A stretch of DNA of 64,000 nucleotides from Lutibacter sp. (GCA_030694935.1 JAUYUA010000045.1:62001-126000), one strand, 5' to 3'. Numbered from the stretch's first letter, positions 10,527 to 21,120 are shown. Program-made: numbers and translations. The notes: generated by a model from the sequence alone, not told the origin.

Positions 10527-10610
10527 CAAACCATATTAACGATTACATCATAAAATCACTTACTTTTAAAATTAGAATCCTTCAAACCAAATCTTATAAC
10601 TAATTACGCC

Positions 10611-11228
10611 ATGATGAAAAAAATATATTTATTGGTACTGTTAGTTATTACAGTGACAATCGTAACATCTTGTAAAAAAAATGTAAAAGACAAAAAACCG
10701 ATTACTGCCAAAATGTACACAGTAATGGCCGATTCTTTAATAATAAGTTGGACAGCATATAAAACAACTGCTAAAGTTCCGGTTAATGGTCAGTTTTCAG
10801 AATTAATCATTGAAAATGCAAAAAAAGATTCTACAATGTTAGGCGCATTGAACGGATTAAAATTTAAAATACCCGTAAATAGTTTATTTACAAATGACAC
10901 CTTAAGAGACGGGAAATTAAAAAAATTCTTTTTTGGTTCGATGCAAAATACCAACTTCATTAAAGGTGTTTTGCAAATGAATAATGAAAATACCAGCATG
11001 GTCGAATTGACTATGAATGGCATTACAAGAGAATTGCCCATTGCTTATATTTTAACTGACAACAAGGTGACCATTGTTGGCAATATGGAATTAGACAATT
11101 GGCAGGCCAAGGCCGCTTTAGAAGCTTTAAATGTGGTTTGCAAGGATTTGCACACTGGAGACGATGGCATCACAAAAACGTGGAGCGATGTTAAAATTGA
11201 GGTGATTGCCGTTTTGAAATATGAATAG
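10611..11228 (+). CDS. YceI family lipoprotein-like protein
   Basis: Lipobox-like VTSCKK, YceI core ISWTAYKTT...F. Confidence 0.8.
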   Translation: MMKKIYLLVLLVITVTIVTSCKKNVKDKKPITAKMYTVMADSLIISWTAYKTTAKVPVNGQFSELIIENAKKDSTMLGALNGLKFKIPVNSLFTNDTLRDGKLKKFFFGSMQNTNFIKGVLQMNNENTSMVELTMNGITRELPIAYILTDNKVTIVGNMELDNWQAKAALEALNVVCKDLHTGDDGITKTWSDVKIEVIAVLKYE

Positions 11229-11302
11229 AAATATATATTAAAAACCAAATTTATATTTGTCCAAACTCAGACAAATTACAACTATTTTTGACCACATTAC
11301 CT

Positions 11303-11336
11303 AAAAAAAAACCTGCTATGCAGGCTTTTTTTTTTT
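11303..11336. terminator. Bidirectional intrinsic terminator between convergent YceI and DUF349 genes
   Basis: A-tract, CCTGC-TAT-GCAGG stem, T-tract. Confidence 0.8.
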
Positions 11337-13464
11337 AATAATCCAATTGTCTCAGAAAATCTAATTTGGATTTCCATACCTCAAATTTTTCCTTATAAAC
11401 ATTAATTTGATTACGCACATTGATCACCAAAGGATTGTCATCAGAAACATTGGATATAAATCCAATATTGTTTTCCAATTGCTGTATTTCTTTAGAAGTT
11501 TCCTCCATTTTTCGTCGCACGAAAAGCTGTTCAGAATCTAATTTTCGATAATTTTTTTGTTCAATATAGCTATTCACCAAGTTTTCAAACTTAATCATTT
11601 CAATACTTTGCTTATCGATGGCATTTTCTTCAACAATTTTGTCCAATAATTTATTGAACTTCACCTCAATATGTTTCATTTCTTGAGGAACCCTTCCCAT
11701 TTCTCGCCATTTTTTAACATATTCTTTTAGCATATTTACGGAAATCTCTGTTTTGCTTTCGATTGCTTCTTTAATTTCTGTTAAAAGTTCTTTCTTTTTG
11801 CCAAAAACATCCAACTCCAATTTTGAACCTGCATCTTTCTGTTGGTGCAATCGGTCAAAGTAATGGTTACAAGCATCTTTAAATTCCTTCCACAATTTGT
11901 CAGAATATTTTTGGGGAACGTGACCAATTTTTTTCCATTCCATCTGAATTTTCTTCATAACTTCAGTGGCGGCTTCCCAATCTTCACTGTCTTTGATGGC
12001 TTCCGCCTGCTCAATAAGCGACTTCTTTTTGTTTAAATTGTCTAGATGTTCGTGTTTAACAAGCTTAAAGTAATTGTTCTTGTCAATATTGAATTTTTTG
12101 GTGGCTTCTTTATACTTTTCCCAAATTAAATCACTTTTTTCTCTTGGCACTTGTTTAATTTCCGCAAACTTATTACGCAAAACTTCCAAATCCTTAATGC
12201 TTTTTTGCCATTCTGCTCGCGTCAAATTTTTTGAAGTGTCAAGTGCTTCAATCTCCGCAATCACTGCCATTTTTTTCTCAACATTGCCTTCATATTTTGA
12301 TTTCATGTCTTTGAAAAAATCATGTCTCTTGTCGTGTACTTTTCTGGTGGCTTCACTAAAACGGTCCCAAACCTCATCTCTATGTTCTGCAGCTATTGGT
12401 CCAAAATCTTCTTTCCATAATTTATGCAACACCTGTAATTCTTTAAAAGCGGCATTTACATCGGCAGATTCCGCCAATTCTTCAGCTCTTGTAACAAGTT
12501 TTAGTTTTTCTTCCAAATTATGTTTAAAATCGAGGTCACGGAAATCATTGCTTAAATGCAATAAATCATAAAAACGCTCCACATGATGTTGGTAAGTTCT
12601 CCAGGTATCGTTGTATTTTACCCGAGGAATTAGGCCTATTCTCACCCATCTGGTTTGAATATCTTTAAACTTTTTATACATGGTAGCGCCTTCGGCGTTA
12701 TCAATTAAATGTTTAAGCTCTTCAATTAAGCAAAGCTTGGCAAGTAAATTATCATTTAACTGTTTATCTTGTCCGGCATAATATTCATTTCTTTTGATTT
12801 TAAAATCGTAAAGAATACTGTTATAGGTAGATTTTATTGGACTGCTGAATTGAAAATCAACCAAATCTCCTCCAAGTTCCAAAAATTTATCTTTTTCAAC
12901 TTTTAAGAGCTCTCCATATTTAATATGAAAAGCCTGCTTAATGGCGTTTATGTTATTGGTGATGCTTTGAACCTGATTTTCTTTTACAAGCTTGCTTAAT
13001 TCAGCCACTAAATCTTCCAAATTTAAGTCGGCATACTCAAGCATTTCAATAGTTGAATGCTCAACATTTTCCGAGCTTTCGGCAATTTTGATATCCATTT
13101 CATCAACGGCATTGCTAGACGGCGACGTTTTTTTAGGTTTTAATTTTTTTTGCGTATCCTCTTGAACATCAGAAACTATGGGTGCGGAAACATTTTCAGC
13201 AACTTCACTTTCTATCACCTCATCAACTTTTACGGATAAAGCAGCTTCTTTTGTTTCGATTTCGTTTTGGGTATCTTCCTGAATTTCAGAAGTTTCGGAG
13301 ATTACGGTGCTTTCAGCAACTTCATTTTCTGCGACATCAACATCTTCAGTGACCGAAGGCAATTCTGCAATATTTAATTCATTTTGGGTTTCTTCCTGAA
13401 TTTCAGAAATTTGTGTTGATGAAGCAGTTTCTTCTATCGGCAATTTTTTTTCATCGTCTAACAT
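11335..13464 (-). CDS. DUF349 domain-containing protein
   Basis: Repeated W..i...r...d.lW..F..a pattern (DUF349 repeats) after a low-complexity acidic N-term. Confidence 0.9.
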   Translation of the reverse strand: MLDDEKKLPIEETASSTQISEIQEETQNELNIAELPSVTEDVDVAENEVAESTVISETSEIQEDTQNEIETKEAALSVKVDEVIESEVAENVSAPIVSDVQEDTQKKLKPKKTSPSSNAVDEMDIKIAESSENVEHSTIEMLEYADLNLEDLVAELSKLVKENQVQSITNNINAIKQAFHIKYGELLKVEKDKFLELGGDLVDFQFSSPIKSTYNSILYDFKIKRNEYYAGQDKQLNDNLLAKLCLIEELKHLIDNAEGATMYKKFKDIQTRWVRIGLIPRVKYNDTWRTYQHHVERFYDLLHLSNDFRDLDFKHNLEEKLKLVTRAEELAESADVNAAFKELQVLHKLWKEDFGPIAAEHRDEVWDRFSEATRKVHDKRHDFFKDMKSKYEGNVEKKMAVIAEIEALDTSKNLTRAEWQKSIKDLEVLRNKFAEIKQVPREKSDLIWEKYKEATKKFNIDKNNYFKLVKHEHLDNLNKKKSLIEQAEAIKDSEDWEAATEVMKKIQMEWKKIGHVPQKYSDKLWKEFKDACNHYFDRLHQQKDAGSKLELDVFGKKKELLTEIKEAIESKTEISVNMLKEYVKKWREMGRVPQEMKHIEVKFNKLLDKIVEENAIDKQSIEMIKFENLVNSYIEQKNYRKLDSEQLFVRRKMEETSKEIQQLENNIGFISNVSDDNPLVINVRNQINVYKEKFEVWKSKLDFLRQLDY

Positions 13465-13591
13465 ATAAAAATGTTTAAGGTTCGTTTAATTATATTCATT
13501 AATAATTTTAAAAATAGCCTTTTACAAAAAAACTACTTCTTTAAAAGATGTGATTTTTTTAGAAAAGTTGCGTAAATTTAGGGAATTCTTT

Positions 13592-14338
13592 TCACGAATG
13601 CCATATTTCCCAAGCTTTTTCCGCTTGTAATTCAAGCATTTCCAATCCGTTTTTAATACTGGCGCCGTGTTTTTTGCCTTTTTGCAAAAATTTAGTTTCC
13701 GCAGGATTGTATATCAAATCATACAGCAAGTGTTTGTCTGAAACATATTGATACGGAATTGGTGGGGCATTTTCGATATTTGGATGCGTGCCAACTGGCG
13801 TGCAATTGACTATAATTGTATATTCACCCATAATTTTTGCATCCAGCATTTCATAGGTAAACATGTCTTCAATTTCATTTCTTGAAACAAATTTATAGGC
13901 AATGTTTAATTTTTTAAATACGTACGCAATTGCTTTGGAAGCACCGCCAGTTCCCAGAATTAACGCCTTTTTATGATGGTTCTTCAGCAATGGTTCTATT
14001 GATTTTTGAAAACCGTGCGCATCGGTGTTGTATCCAATTAATTGATTGTCATCAGTCACTTTTATGGTATTTACAGCACCAATTTTTTGGGCTTCCGAAT
14101 CAACTTCATCCAAATATTTTATGATGGCTTCTTTGTAAGGAATGGTCACATTCAGTCCCCTAAATTCATCTTCTCGATGGTATAACAAAAAAGGGAATTC
14201 TTCAATTTCAGGAATGTCAAAATTGTAATAATGATAATTATTCAAACCTAATTTTTTAAATTTTTCCTGAAAGTATTTTCGGGAAAATGAATAGGAAATA
14301 TCCTTTCCTATGATGCCGAATTTTGTGCGATTACTCAT
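13592..14338 (-). CDS. aroE: Shikimate dehydrogenase
   Basis: GIIGKDISYSFSRKYF, GLNVTIPYKE, GAVNTIK, NTDAHGF, LGTGGASKAI. Confidence 0.95.
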   Translation of the reverse strand: MSNRTKFGIIGKDISYSFSRKYFQEKFKKLGLNNYHYYNFDIPEIEEFPFLLYHREDEFRGLNVTIPYKEAIIKYLDEVDSEAQKIGAVNTIKVTDDNQLIGYNTDAHGFQKSIEPLLKNHHKKALILGTGGASKAIAYVFKKLNIAYKFVSRNEIEDMFTYEMLDAKIMGEYTIIVNCTPVGTHPNIENAPPIPYQYVSDKHLLYDLIYNPAETKFLQKGKKHGASIKNGLEMLELQAEKAWEIWHS

Positions 14339-15353
14339 TGCTATATTCTTTACGTTCAGATCCAAATTTATCAATTAACAAAACCAGTCCGGCCCCAATT
14401 ACAATAAAGAAAATGGCAATCCAGGTTTCCTGCTGCGAAAAATCGGGCATGTATCTTTTATAATTTTCAATCACTTTGTCGCCATTGATATCGAACAATG
14501 TTTTTCCATTCACAATTTTATACACTTCCATTTTCCATGGCCAAACAATACCTAAAGATCCCGCAATAAAACCAATAATTAAAGAAGTTACTATTTGATG
14601 CCATCTTTTTAACACATAACCTAAAATATGGGAGGTAATCACCAAACCAAAACCTGAACCTAGGGTAAATACCACAATAATTTTAAGATACCTTATGCGT
14701 TCTGCACTGTCCAAAAAACTAAAATCACCCGTAAAAACATCAACAAAAGTTTTATACAGCATGGTTACAGAATCTACCAAGAGCAACACATAATTACCCA
14801 TTAATATTAAGATAAATGATCCCGAAAGTCCGGGCAGCGTCATTCCTGTAACCCCAATGATACCACAGAAAAACACAAACCACAAGTTGTCATTTTCTTT
14901 GGCCGGATTCATAAAACTAATGGCGATTCCTATTAAAATTCCCAAAATCATCGAAATAATATTGCTTCTCCTCCAATCGTTAAAGTCTTTTGAAATATAG
15001 TAGATTGATCCAATAATCATCCCAAAAAAAGCACTCCAAACGTACAGTTCATAATGCCTTAAAAAATAATCCAACAACAACGAAACGCTAAAATAACTAA
15101 AAACGCTGCCGCCCATCACAAGCAATAAAAAAGTACCGTTTACATAATAATAAAAACTTTTAAACCGCCTGTTGTAAAGCAATAAAAAGGCTTTATAATT
15201 TATTTTTCTGAACGAATAAATTAACTCTTCATAAAAACCAAACACAAATGAAACCATGCCTCCGGAAACTCCGGGAACCTTATTTGCAACTCCCATAGAA
15301 AGACCTTTGATAAAAAGGAAAATCTTATCTAAAAAACTGCGGTTTCGTGCCAT
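14331..15353 (-). CDS. DUF368 family membrane protein (polyprenyl-phosphate transporter family), copy 1
   Basis: ANKVPGVSGGMVSFVFGFYEELI, LPGLSGSFILILMGNY. Confidence 0.9.
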   Translation of the reverse strand: MARNRSFLDKIFLFIKGLSMGVANKVPGVSGGMVSFVFGFYEELIYSFRKINYKAFLLLYNRRFKSFYYYVNGTFLLLVMGGSVFSYFSVSLLLDYFLRHYELYVWSAFFGMIIGSIYYISKDFNDWRRSNIISMILGILIGIAISFMNPAKENDNLWFVFFCGIIGVTGMTLPGLSGSFILILMGNYVLLLVDSVTMLYKTFVDVFTGDFSFLDSAERIRYLKIIVVFTLGSGFGLVITSHILGYVLKRWHQIVTSLIIGFIAGSLGIVWPWKMEVYKIVNGKTLFDINGDKVIENYKRYMPDFSQQETWIAIFFIVIGAGLVLLIDKFGSERKEYSNE

Positions 15354-15356
15354 AAA

Positions 15357-16298
15357 TTAAACTTTATTTGAAATGTTAGCCAGTTTTTCCAACAGTACAA
15401 TCAATAAAAAACCGCCAATTAGCAAAATGATGGCCATCATTAATTGCGGATCTCCCTGATAAGAAAAAGGTGAAACGCTTTGCTCATTAAATGGAATTTT
15501 CACACCGTGAGAATCCACTCGCCAAGTAAGCGTTTCTTTCCATGGCCATATTTTGTTCAATGAGCCCAAAATAAAACCTGTTAATACTGCCAAAGTACTG
15601 TTTTTATGATGTTCAAACAGCCAATTTAACACTTTTGAAAAAGATAATATCCCAACAACAGCCCCAAAAGCTACAACGGCAATTAATTTGATATCTTTAT
15701 ATTGAAGTTCATCTAAAGCTTTTAAAATAGGTTTATAAGCGCCTAACAAAACCAATATAAAAGAGCCTGATATTCCCGGCAGAATCATAGCACAAATGGC
15801 TAAGGCTCCGGCAAAAAAGTAAAACAACAGCGATGAACTTTCTGAAATTGCAGGATGCAAGATGGTGATATAATAAGCTGCAACAGCGCCTAATATAAAT
15901 AATATTATTGCGGAAGCATTCCATTTTGTAATTTGTTTACTGACAAATAAAATACTTGCCAAAACCAACCCAAAAAAGAAGGACCAAATTAATATTGGTT
16001 TGTTTTCCAAAAGCCATGAAATTAGTTTTGCCAACGAAATGATGCTGATAAAAATACCAGACAATAAGGCCAATAGAAAATTACCGTTTATGGCTTTCCA
16101 GGCGGCTTTAAATCCTTCCTTTTTCAACAATTTTAAATTGATGATATTGATGGAACTTATTGACGACAGCAGTTCTTCGTAAATACCTGAAATAAAGGCG
16201 ATTGTTCCTCCGGAAACTCCTGGAACCACGTCAGCTGCGCCCATCGCAATACCTTTCAATAAAATAATGAGGTAATCGGTAAATTTTCTTTGTTGCAT
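15357..16298 (-). CDS. DUF368 family membrane protein (polyprenyl-phosphate transporter family), copy 2
   Basis: ADVVPGVSGGTIAFISGIYEELL, LPGISGSFILVLLGAY. Confidence 0.92.
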   Translation of the reverse strand: MQQRKFTDYLIILLKGIAMGAADVVPGVSGGTIAFISGIYEELLSSISSINIINLKLLKKEGFKAAWKAINGNFLLALLSGIFISIISLAKLISWLLENKPILIWSFFFGLVLASILFVSKQITKWNASAIILFILGAVAAYYITILHPAISESSSLLFYFFAGALAICAMILPGISGSFILVLLGAYKPILKALDELQYKDIKLIAVVAFGAVVGILSFSKVLNWLFEHHKNSTLAVLTGFILGSLNKIWPWKETLTWRVDSHGVKIPFNEQSVSPFSYQGDPQLMMAIILLIGGFLLIVLLEKLANISNKV

Positions 16299-16345
16299 TT
16301 GTCTCTATAAGTTTGGAGGCAAATGTAACATTTTTATCATGAAAT

Positions 16346-17734
16346 TTATTTAAATTCGGCTATTATATCCTTCACTTTTTGCAGTTTATAAACTTCAGGA
16401 AATAACTCTTTAATAATGGTATGGTATTCGTAATCAATCGACAAAGCTTCTTTTAAATGCATCGCTCCTTTTGGGTAATTTTTGAATTTAAAATACAAGC
16501 TTGCGAGCCTGTATTCAATTTCCGCAAAATCGTCAAAATACAATTTGGCTTTTAACAAATTGGTCAATGCGTCTTCATATTCTCCTAAAAAACACAATAC
16601 ATCACTCAACCCAACCCAAATCACCAAATCCAAATCCTGCAATAAAATACATTGTTGAAACGCAACAACCGCTTCTTCAAAATAGTTGAGTTTTAAAGTG
16701 ATTTCAGCATATTTTCTCCAATATACTGAATTTGACTCATCAATCTCAATGGCTTTATTCAAGTAAAATAAGGCCTTGTCATATTTTTTTCCTTTGATGT
16801 GCAAATTGGCAATGGCAATCCAGCCTTTATCCAAAAGCGGATCTTCCTGCACTGATTTTTTATAATATTTTAAGGCTAAAGTCGATTTTTTTAATTTTTC
16901 GTAACATTCTCCGATCCTAAAAAACACGAATGAAGTTGGATCATCAAATTTTATGGTAATCTTATAATTTTCTATGGCCTCTTCAAAACGACCCAGTTCT
17001 TCCAATGTTTTGGCCTTTTCAAGGTAGGCGCCCACAAAATATTCATCAATCAATACGGCAAAATCAAAAGCGCGCAACGCTTCAGTGTAATTTTCCACAA
17101 TAAAATATTGTCGGCCCAATTGGTGCCAGGCAATTTCGCTGTAAGGATCTTTATTGATGTAGTCATTCAAATATTCGGTTGCTTCCAAATGCTTATTTTG
17201 CATATCAAAGCAATAAATGACATTATAAAGTGCGGAATAATCTTCAACATCGGCTTCCAAACACTTTGAAAAATTAAGCAAAGCTTCATCAAAATCATCC
17301 AAATACAAATACTCCATGCCAATCAGGTTATAAATATCAGCTTCATCATCCGTAAATTTCAAGGCAATTTTCAATAAGGATATCGCTTTAAAATGATTGT
17401 CTTTTTTTGAAAAAATGCTTGCCTGCTGCACATAAATTTCATCGTTGGCAGGTTCTATGGCCTGTAATTCTTTTAACAGCGCCGTGGCCTTTTCATATTC
17501 CTCGTCAAAAATCATTAATTCGGCCTGCAATAACTTTAACATCACCGAATTTGGGTGTTGCTTTAGCCCTAAATTGATCGCTTTTTTCGCCAAAGAATTT
17601 TTGCCTGAATCCAAATAATAATGCACTATTTCTTCGAACTCAACCGAGTCGAAAAAATAAACACTATTCGTTTTTAGCATTGATTCAAACTTTGATAGCG
17701 ATATGTTATTTTCTTTTGGGGTTAAATCCATCAT
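16346..17734 (-). CDS. Tetratricopeptide repeat protein
   Basis: Tandem TPR motifs throughout 462 aa. Confidence 0.95.
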   Translation of the reverse strand: MMDLTPKENNISLSKFESMLKTNSVYFFDSVEFEEIVHYYLDSGKNSLAKKAINLGLKQHPNSVMLKLLQAELMIFDEEYEKATALLKELQAIEPANDEIYVQQASIFSKKDNHFKAISLLKIALKFTDDEADIYNLIGMEYLYLDDFDEALLNFSKCLEADVEDYSALYNVIYCFDMQNKHLEATEYLNDYINKDPYSEIAWHQLGRQYFIVENYTEALRAFDFAVLIDEYFVGAYLEKAKTLEELGRFEEAIENYKITIKFDDPTSFVFFRIGECYEKLKKSTLALKYYKKSVQEDPLLDKGWIAIANLHIKGKKYDKALFYLNKAIEIDESNSVYWRKYAEITLKLNYFEEAVVAFQQCILLQDLDLVIWVGLSDVLCFLGEYEDALTNLLKAKLYFDDFAEIEYRLASLYFKFKNYPKGAMHLKEALSIDYEYHTIIKELFPEVYKLQKVKDIIAEFK

Positions 17735-17834
17735 AAAATTTGCAAATTTAGTGTCACAATAAAATTACGGGAACAAAGTAAGATATTAAAAATAACTTCT
17801 AATTGTTTTTAACAAATTAATTAACAAAATGCTT

Positions 17835-17842
17835 TATATTTG
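17835..17842 (+). promoter_or_regulatory. Putative Bacteroidota -7 box (TATATTTG) of pyrR-pyrB
   Basis: Exact TAnnTTTG match 26 bp upstream of ATG 17868. Confidence 0.6.
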
Positions 17843-17846
17843 TATT

Positions 17847-17861
17847 CCAAACAATGTTTGG
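17847..17861. promoter_or_regulatory. Perfect palindrome CCAAACA-A-TGTTTGG at predicted pyrR transcription start/5'UTR
   Basis: 7-bp perfect arms between -7 box and start codon. Confidence 0.5.
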
Positions 17862-17867
17862 TACATC

Positions 17868-18407
17868 ATGAGTAAAAAAATACTGCTTAGCTCAAAAGAA
17901 ATTCACATCATTTTACACAGATTGGCTTGTCAACTCATTGAGAATCACACCAATTTTGAAAATACCGTTTTAATAGGCATTCAGCCAAGAGGAACCTATT
18001 TGGCTGAACGTTTGGTCTCTATTTTGGAGAATGAATACCACATTCAAAACGTGAAATTGGGCTTGTTGGACATCACTTTTTACCGAGATGATTTCAGGCG
18101 CAGGGAAACGCCATCGGAAGCAAATAAAACCAATATCAATTTTATTGTGGAAGATAAAAAAGTGGTTTTTATAGACGATGTGCTTTTTTCAGGAAGAAGC
18201 ATTCGCGCCGCACTCACTGCAATTCAATCGTTTGGAAGACCTTCAGAAATAGAACTTTTGGTATTGATAGACAGAAGGTTCAGCCGCCATTTACCCATTC
18301 AGCCAAATTACAGAGGAAGCCAGGTCGATGTTTTTGATGAAGAAAAAGTAACGGTTCACTGGCAAGAAAAAGACGGTAAAGACGCCGTATATATCGTAAA
18401 TAAATAA
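17868..18407 (+). CDS. pyrR: Bifunctional pyr operon regulator/uracil phosphoribosyltransferase PyrR
   Basis: LIGIQPRGTYLAERL, VVFIDDVLFSGRSIRAAL; start reassigned to ATG 17868. Confidence 0.94.
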   Translation: MSKKILLSSKEIHIILHRLACQLIENHTNFENTVLIGIQPRGTYLAERLVSILENEYHIQNVKLGLLDITFYRDDFRRRETPSEANKTNINFIVEDKKVVFIDDVLFSGRSIRAALTAIQSFGRPSEIELLVLIDRRFSRHLPIQPNYRGSQVDVFDEEKVTVHWQEKDGKDAVYIVNK

Positions 18408-18413
18408 TTCACT

Positions 18414-19349
18414 ATGAGTCAGTTAAGCGTAGAACACCTTTTAGGAATAAAACATATAAACAAGGCTGATATTGATTTAATATTTAAAACAGCCGACCAT
18501 TTTAAGGAAGTGATTAACAGGCCCATTAAAAAAGTGCCTTCGCTTCGCGACATTACCATTGCCAACCTCTTTTTCGAAAACAGCACAAGAACAAGGCTTT
18601 CCTTTGAGCTGGCAGAAAAAAGATTGTCTGCTGATGTGGTAAACTTTTCGGCAAGCCAGTCTTCCGTCACAAAAGGTGAAACCCTCATTGATACCGCCAA
18701 CAATATTTTATCGATGAAAGTTGATATTATTGTGATGCGGCACCCAGCCGTTGGTGCCTGTGATTTTTTATCGCAGCACGTAAACGCAAAAATTGTGAAC
18801 GCAGGCGACGGCACACACGAACATCCAACGCAGGCGTTGCTCGACTCGTTTTCCATCCGTGAAAAATTAGGAAGCGTTGAAGGCAAAAAAATTGTGATTG
18901 TGGGCGATGTTTTGCATTCACGTGTGGCGCTTTCAAATATTTACGCTTTAAAATTGCAAGGTGCCGAAGTAAAAGTTTGCGGACCAAAAACGCTCATCCC
19001 AAAATATATTGAAAGTTTGGGTGTAAGTGTTGAATATGACATTAAAAAAGCGCTGGAATGGTGCGATGTTGCCAATGTGTTGCGCGTACAAAACGAGCGA
19101 ATGGATATTAATTATTTTCCTTCAACCAGAGAATATACGCAACTTTTCGGTATCAATAAACCGCTGCTCGACTCATTAAGCAAGAAAATTTTAATTATGC
19201 ATCCGGGGCCAATAAACAGAGGCGTGGAATTGACAAGCGACGTTGCCGACTCCGCTGACCAGTCCATTATCTTAAACCAGGTAGAAAATGGTGTGGCCAT
19301 TCGTATGGCAATTATTTATTTATTGGCGCAACAAATTGAACGAAATTAG
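18414..19349 (+). CDS. pyrB: Aspartate carbamoyltransferase catalytic subunit
   Basis: FFENSTRTRLSFE, HPTQALLD, MHPGPINRGVE. Confidence 0.97.
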   Translation: MSQLSVEHLLGIKHINKADIDLIFKTADHFKEVINRPIKKVPSLRDITIANLFFENSTRTRLSFELAEKRLSADVVNFSASQSSVTKGETLIDTANNILSMKVDIIVMRHPAVGACDFLSQHVNAKIVNAGDGTHEHPTQALLDSFSIREKLGSVEGKKIVIVGDVLHSRVALSNIYALKLQGAEVKVCGPKTLIPKYIESLGVSVEYDIKKALEWCDVANVLRVQNERMDINYFPSTREYTQLFGINKPLLDSLSKKILIMHPGPINRGVELTSDVADSADQSIILNQVENGVAIRMAIIYLLAQQIERN

Positions 19350-19351
19350 TT

Positions 19352-19684
19352 ATGGTTGTCAATAAAACTGAAACATACACGCACATAAAACCAACCCAAG
19401 ATTCAGCAGTCCAGTTCTTTGCGGAATTTAAAGAAAACTTCAAAGAATTTAAAGGGCAACACCTAATTATTGATTTTTCTGAGAAAATTAACATTGAAAT
19501 TAAAGAAATTTTATTATTTTTGAAGTTGAGTGTGCAACACAGAAAAAATGGTACAAGTTTTGTACTGGTTTGTGAGGGTATATCAATTGATGATTTACCA
19601 GACGAATTAAATGTTGTTCCAACGTTTAACGAAGCTTTAGACATCTTTGAAATGGATGCCATTGAACGGGAATTAGGATTTTAA
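19352..19684 (+). CDS. Small STAS-like protein preceding rnz
   Basis: 110 aa, alternating beta/alpha reminiscent of STAS antagonists (LIIDFSEKINIEIKEILLFLKL); operonic. Confidence 0.55.
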   Translation: MVVNKTETYTHIKPTQDSAVQFFAEFKENFKEFKGQHLIIDFSEKINIEIKEILLFLKLSVQHRKNGTSFVLVCEGISIDDLPDELNVVPTFNEALDIFEMDAIERELGF

Positions 19685-19698
19685 AACCAATTGGCTTA

Positions 19699-20061
19699 TT
19701 GATGAAAAAACTACTTTTAATCACTTTTTTACTGTTTTTCTCATTTTCTTTTGCGCAACAATCCGAGAAAAACAATGTGGATTCGAGCAAAAATATACCG
19801 CAGGTAACCCTTCTGTCTGTTTCCGCTTACCCAAATCCGTTTATTTCGGACACCAATATCAATTTTAGATCTGTAAAAGCGCAAACCGTTGTGTTTTCGG
19901 TAAAAAATTTGTTGGGAACAACGGTTTATGAAGAGCGAATTGAAGCTTCATCAGGCAACAATACCATTGCTTTCAACCGAAATATTTTAACCAAAGGCAT
20001 GTACATTTATTCTTTGCAAACTGATGTTGAAATTGTCTCCAAAAGATTGATTATTAAATGA
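19699..20061 (+). CDS. Small secreted protein with T9SS type A sorting-domain-like sequence
   Basis: Signal peptide, then SAYPNPFISDTNINF...GMYIYSLQTDVEIVSKRLIIK, a type A CTD pattern. Confidence 0.75.
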   Translation: MMKKLLLITFLLFFSFSFAQQSEKNNVDSSKNIPQVTLLSVSAYPNPFISDTNINFRSVKAQTVVFSVKNLLGTTVYEERIEASSGNNTIAFNRNILTKGMYIYSLQTDVEIVSKRLIIK

Positions 20062-20975
20062 GTTTGAAACTCACGATCTTAGGATGCCATTCTGCAACAC
20101 CACGCGTAAATGCCCACCCAACAGCACAATTTTTTGAAATTAAAAACCATCATTTTTTAATCGATTGCGGCGAAGGCACCCAAGTTCAATTGCGCAAATA
20201 CGGCGTTAAATTTTCCAAAATTAAACACATATTCATTTCCCATTTGCACGGCGATCATTTTTATGGATTGGTGGGGTTAATTTCAACTTTCAGGTTGTTG
20301 AACCGTGAAGCCGAATTGCATATTTACGGGCCAAAAGGGCTGAAAGAAATCATCACCTTACAATTAAAACTCTCCAATTCCTGGACACAATATCCTTTGC
20401 TTTTTCACGAGTTAAACGCAACCGAAAGCGAGCTTATTTTTGAAGACGCCACAGTTGAAGTGCATACCATTCCTTTAGATCACCGGATTTACACAAACGG
20501 CTTTTTATTTAAGGAAAAACTGGGGGAACGCAAATTAAATGCAAACGCCATCGCAAAATACAAAGAAATTGAAATTTGCGATTACCAAAATTTAAAAAAC
20601 GGCAGGGATTTTATTTTGCAAAACGGACAAGTTCTAAAAAACGAAACACTCACTTTTGATCCCGCTTTGCCTTTGTCTTATGCATTTTGCAGCGACACCG
20701 CTTATTATCCCGAAATTGTGCCTTTAATAAAAAACGCCACCTGTTTGTACCACGAAGCCACTTTTTTGAAAGACAAGGAAGCGCTTTGTGTCACCACAAA
20801 ACATGCTACCGCAGCGCAAGCCGCCCAAATAGCGCAACTGGCAAATGTGAACCAATTGATTATTGGGCATTACAGCGGCCGTTACCAAAACAAAGAGGAC
20901 TTTATAATTGAAGCACAGGCATTTTTTGAAAATACCCATTTGGCTTTGGAAGGAAAAGTTTTTGAGATTAATTAA
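20058..20975 (+). CDS. rnz: Ribonuclease Z
   Basis: ISHLHGDHFYGLVGL, IDCGEGTQVQLRKY, HEATFL. Confidence 0.96.
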   Translation: MSLKLTILGCHSATPRVNAHPTAQFFEIKNHHFLIDCGEGTQVQLRKYGVKFSKIKHIFISHLHGDHFYGLVGLISTFRLLNREAELHIYGPKGLKEIITLQLKLSNSWTQYPLLFHELNATESELIFEDATVEVHTIPLDHRIYTNGFLFKEKLGERKLNANAIAKYKEIEICDYQNLKNGRDFILQNGQVLKNETLTFDPALPLSYAFCSDTAYYPEIVPLIKNATCLYHEATFLKDKEALCVTTKHATAAQAAQIAQLANVNQLIIGHYSGRYQNKEDFIIEAQAFFENTHLALEGKVFEIN

Positions 20976-21120
20976 ATGAAAGCCTCACAAATAATTAATT
21001 TCCTTTACATACTTACCGAAATTTAGCCAACATAAAAGAAACACGGGTTTAAAAGCCAACATTGTCACTGCCAGATTGAAGTTCATAATGGTTTAAAAAT
21101 AATTTCTCCTAAAACAGGGA

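Noticed and set aside
18727-18987. Minus-strand 86 aa ORF in pyrB
   Set aside because: Antisense to a highly conserved enzyme, no coding character of its own.
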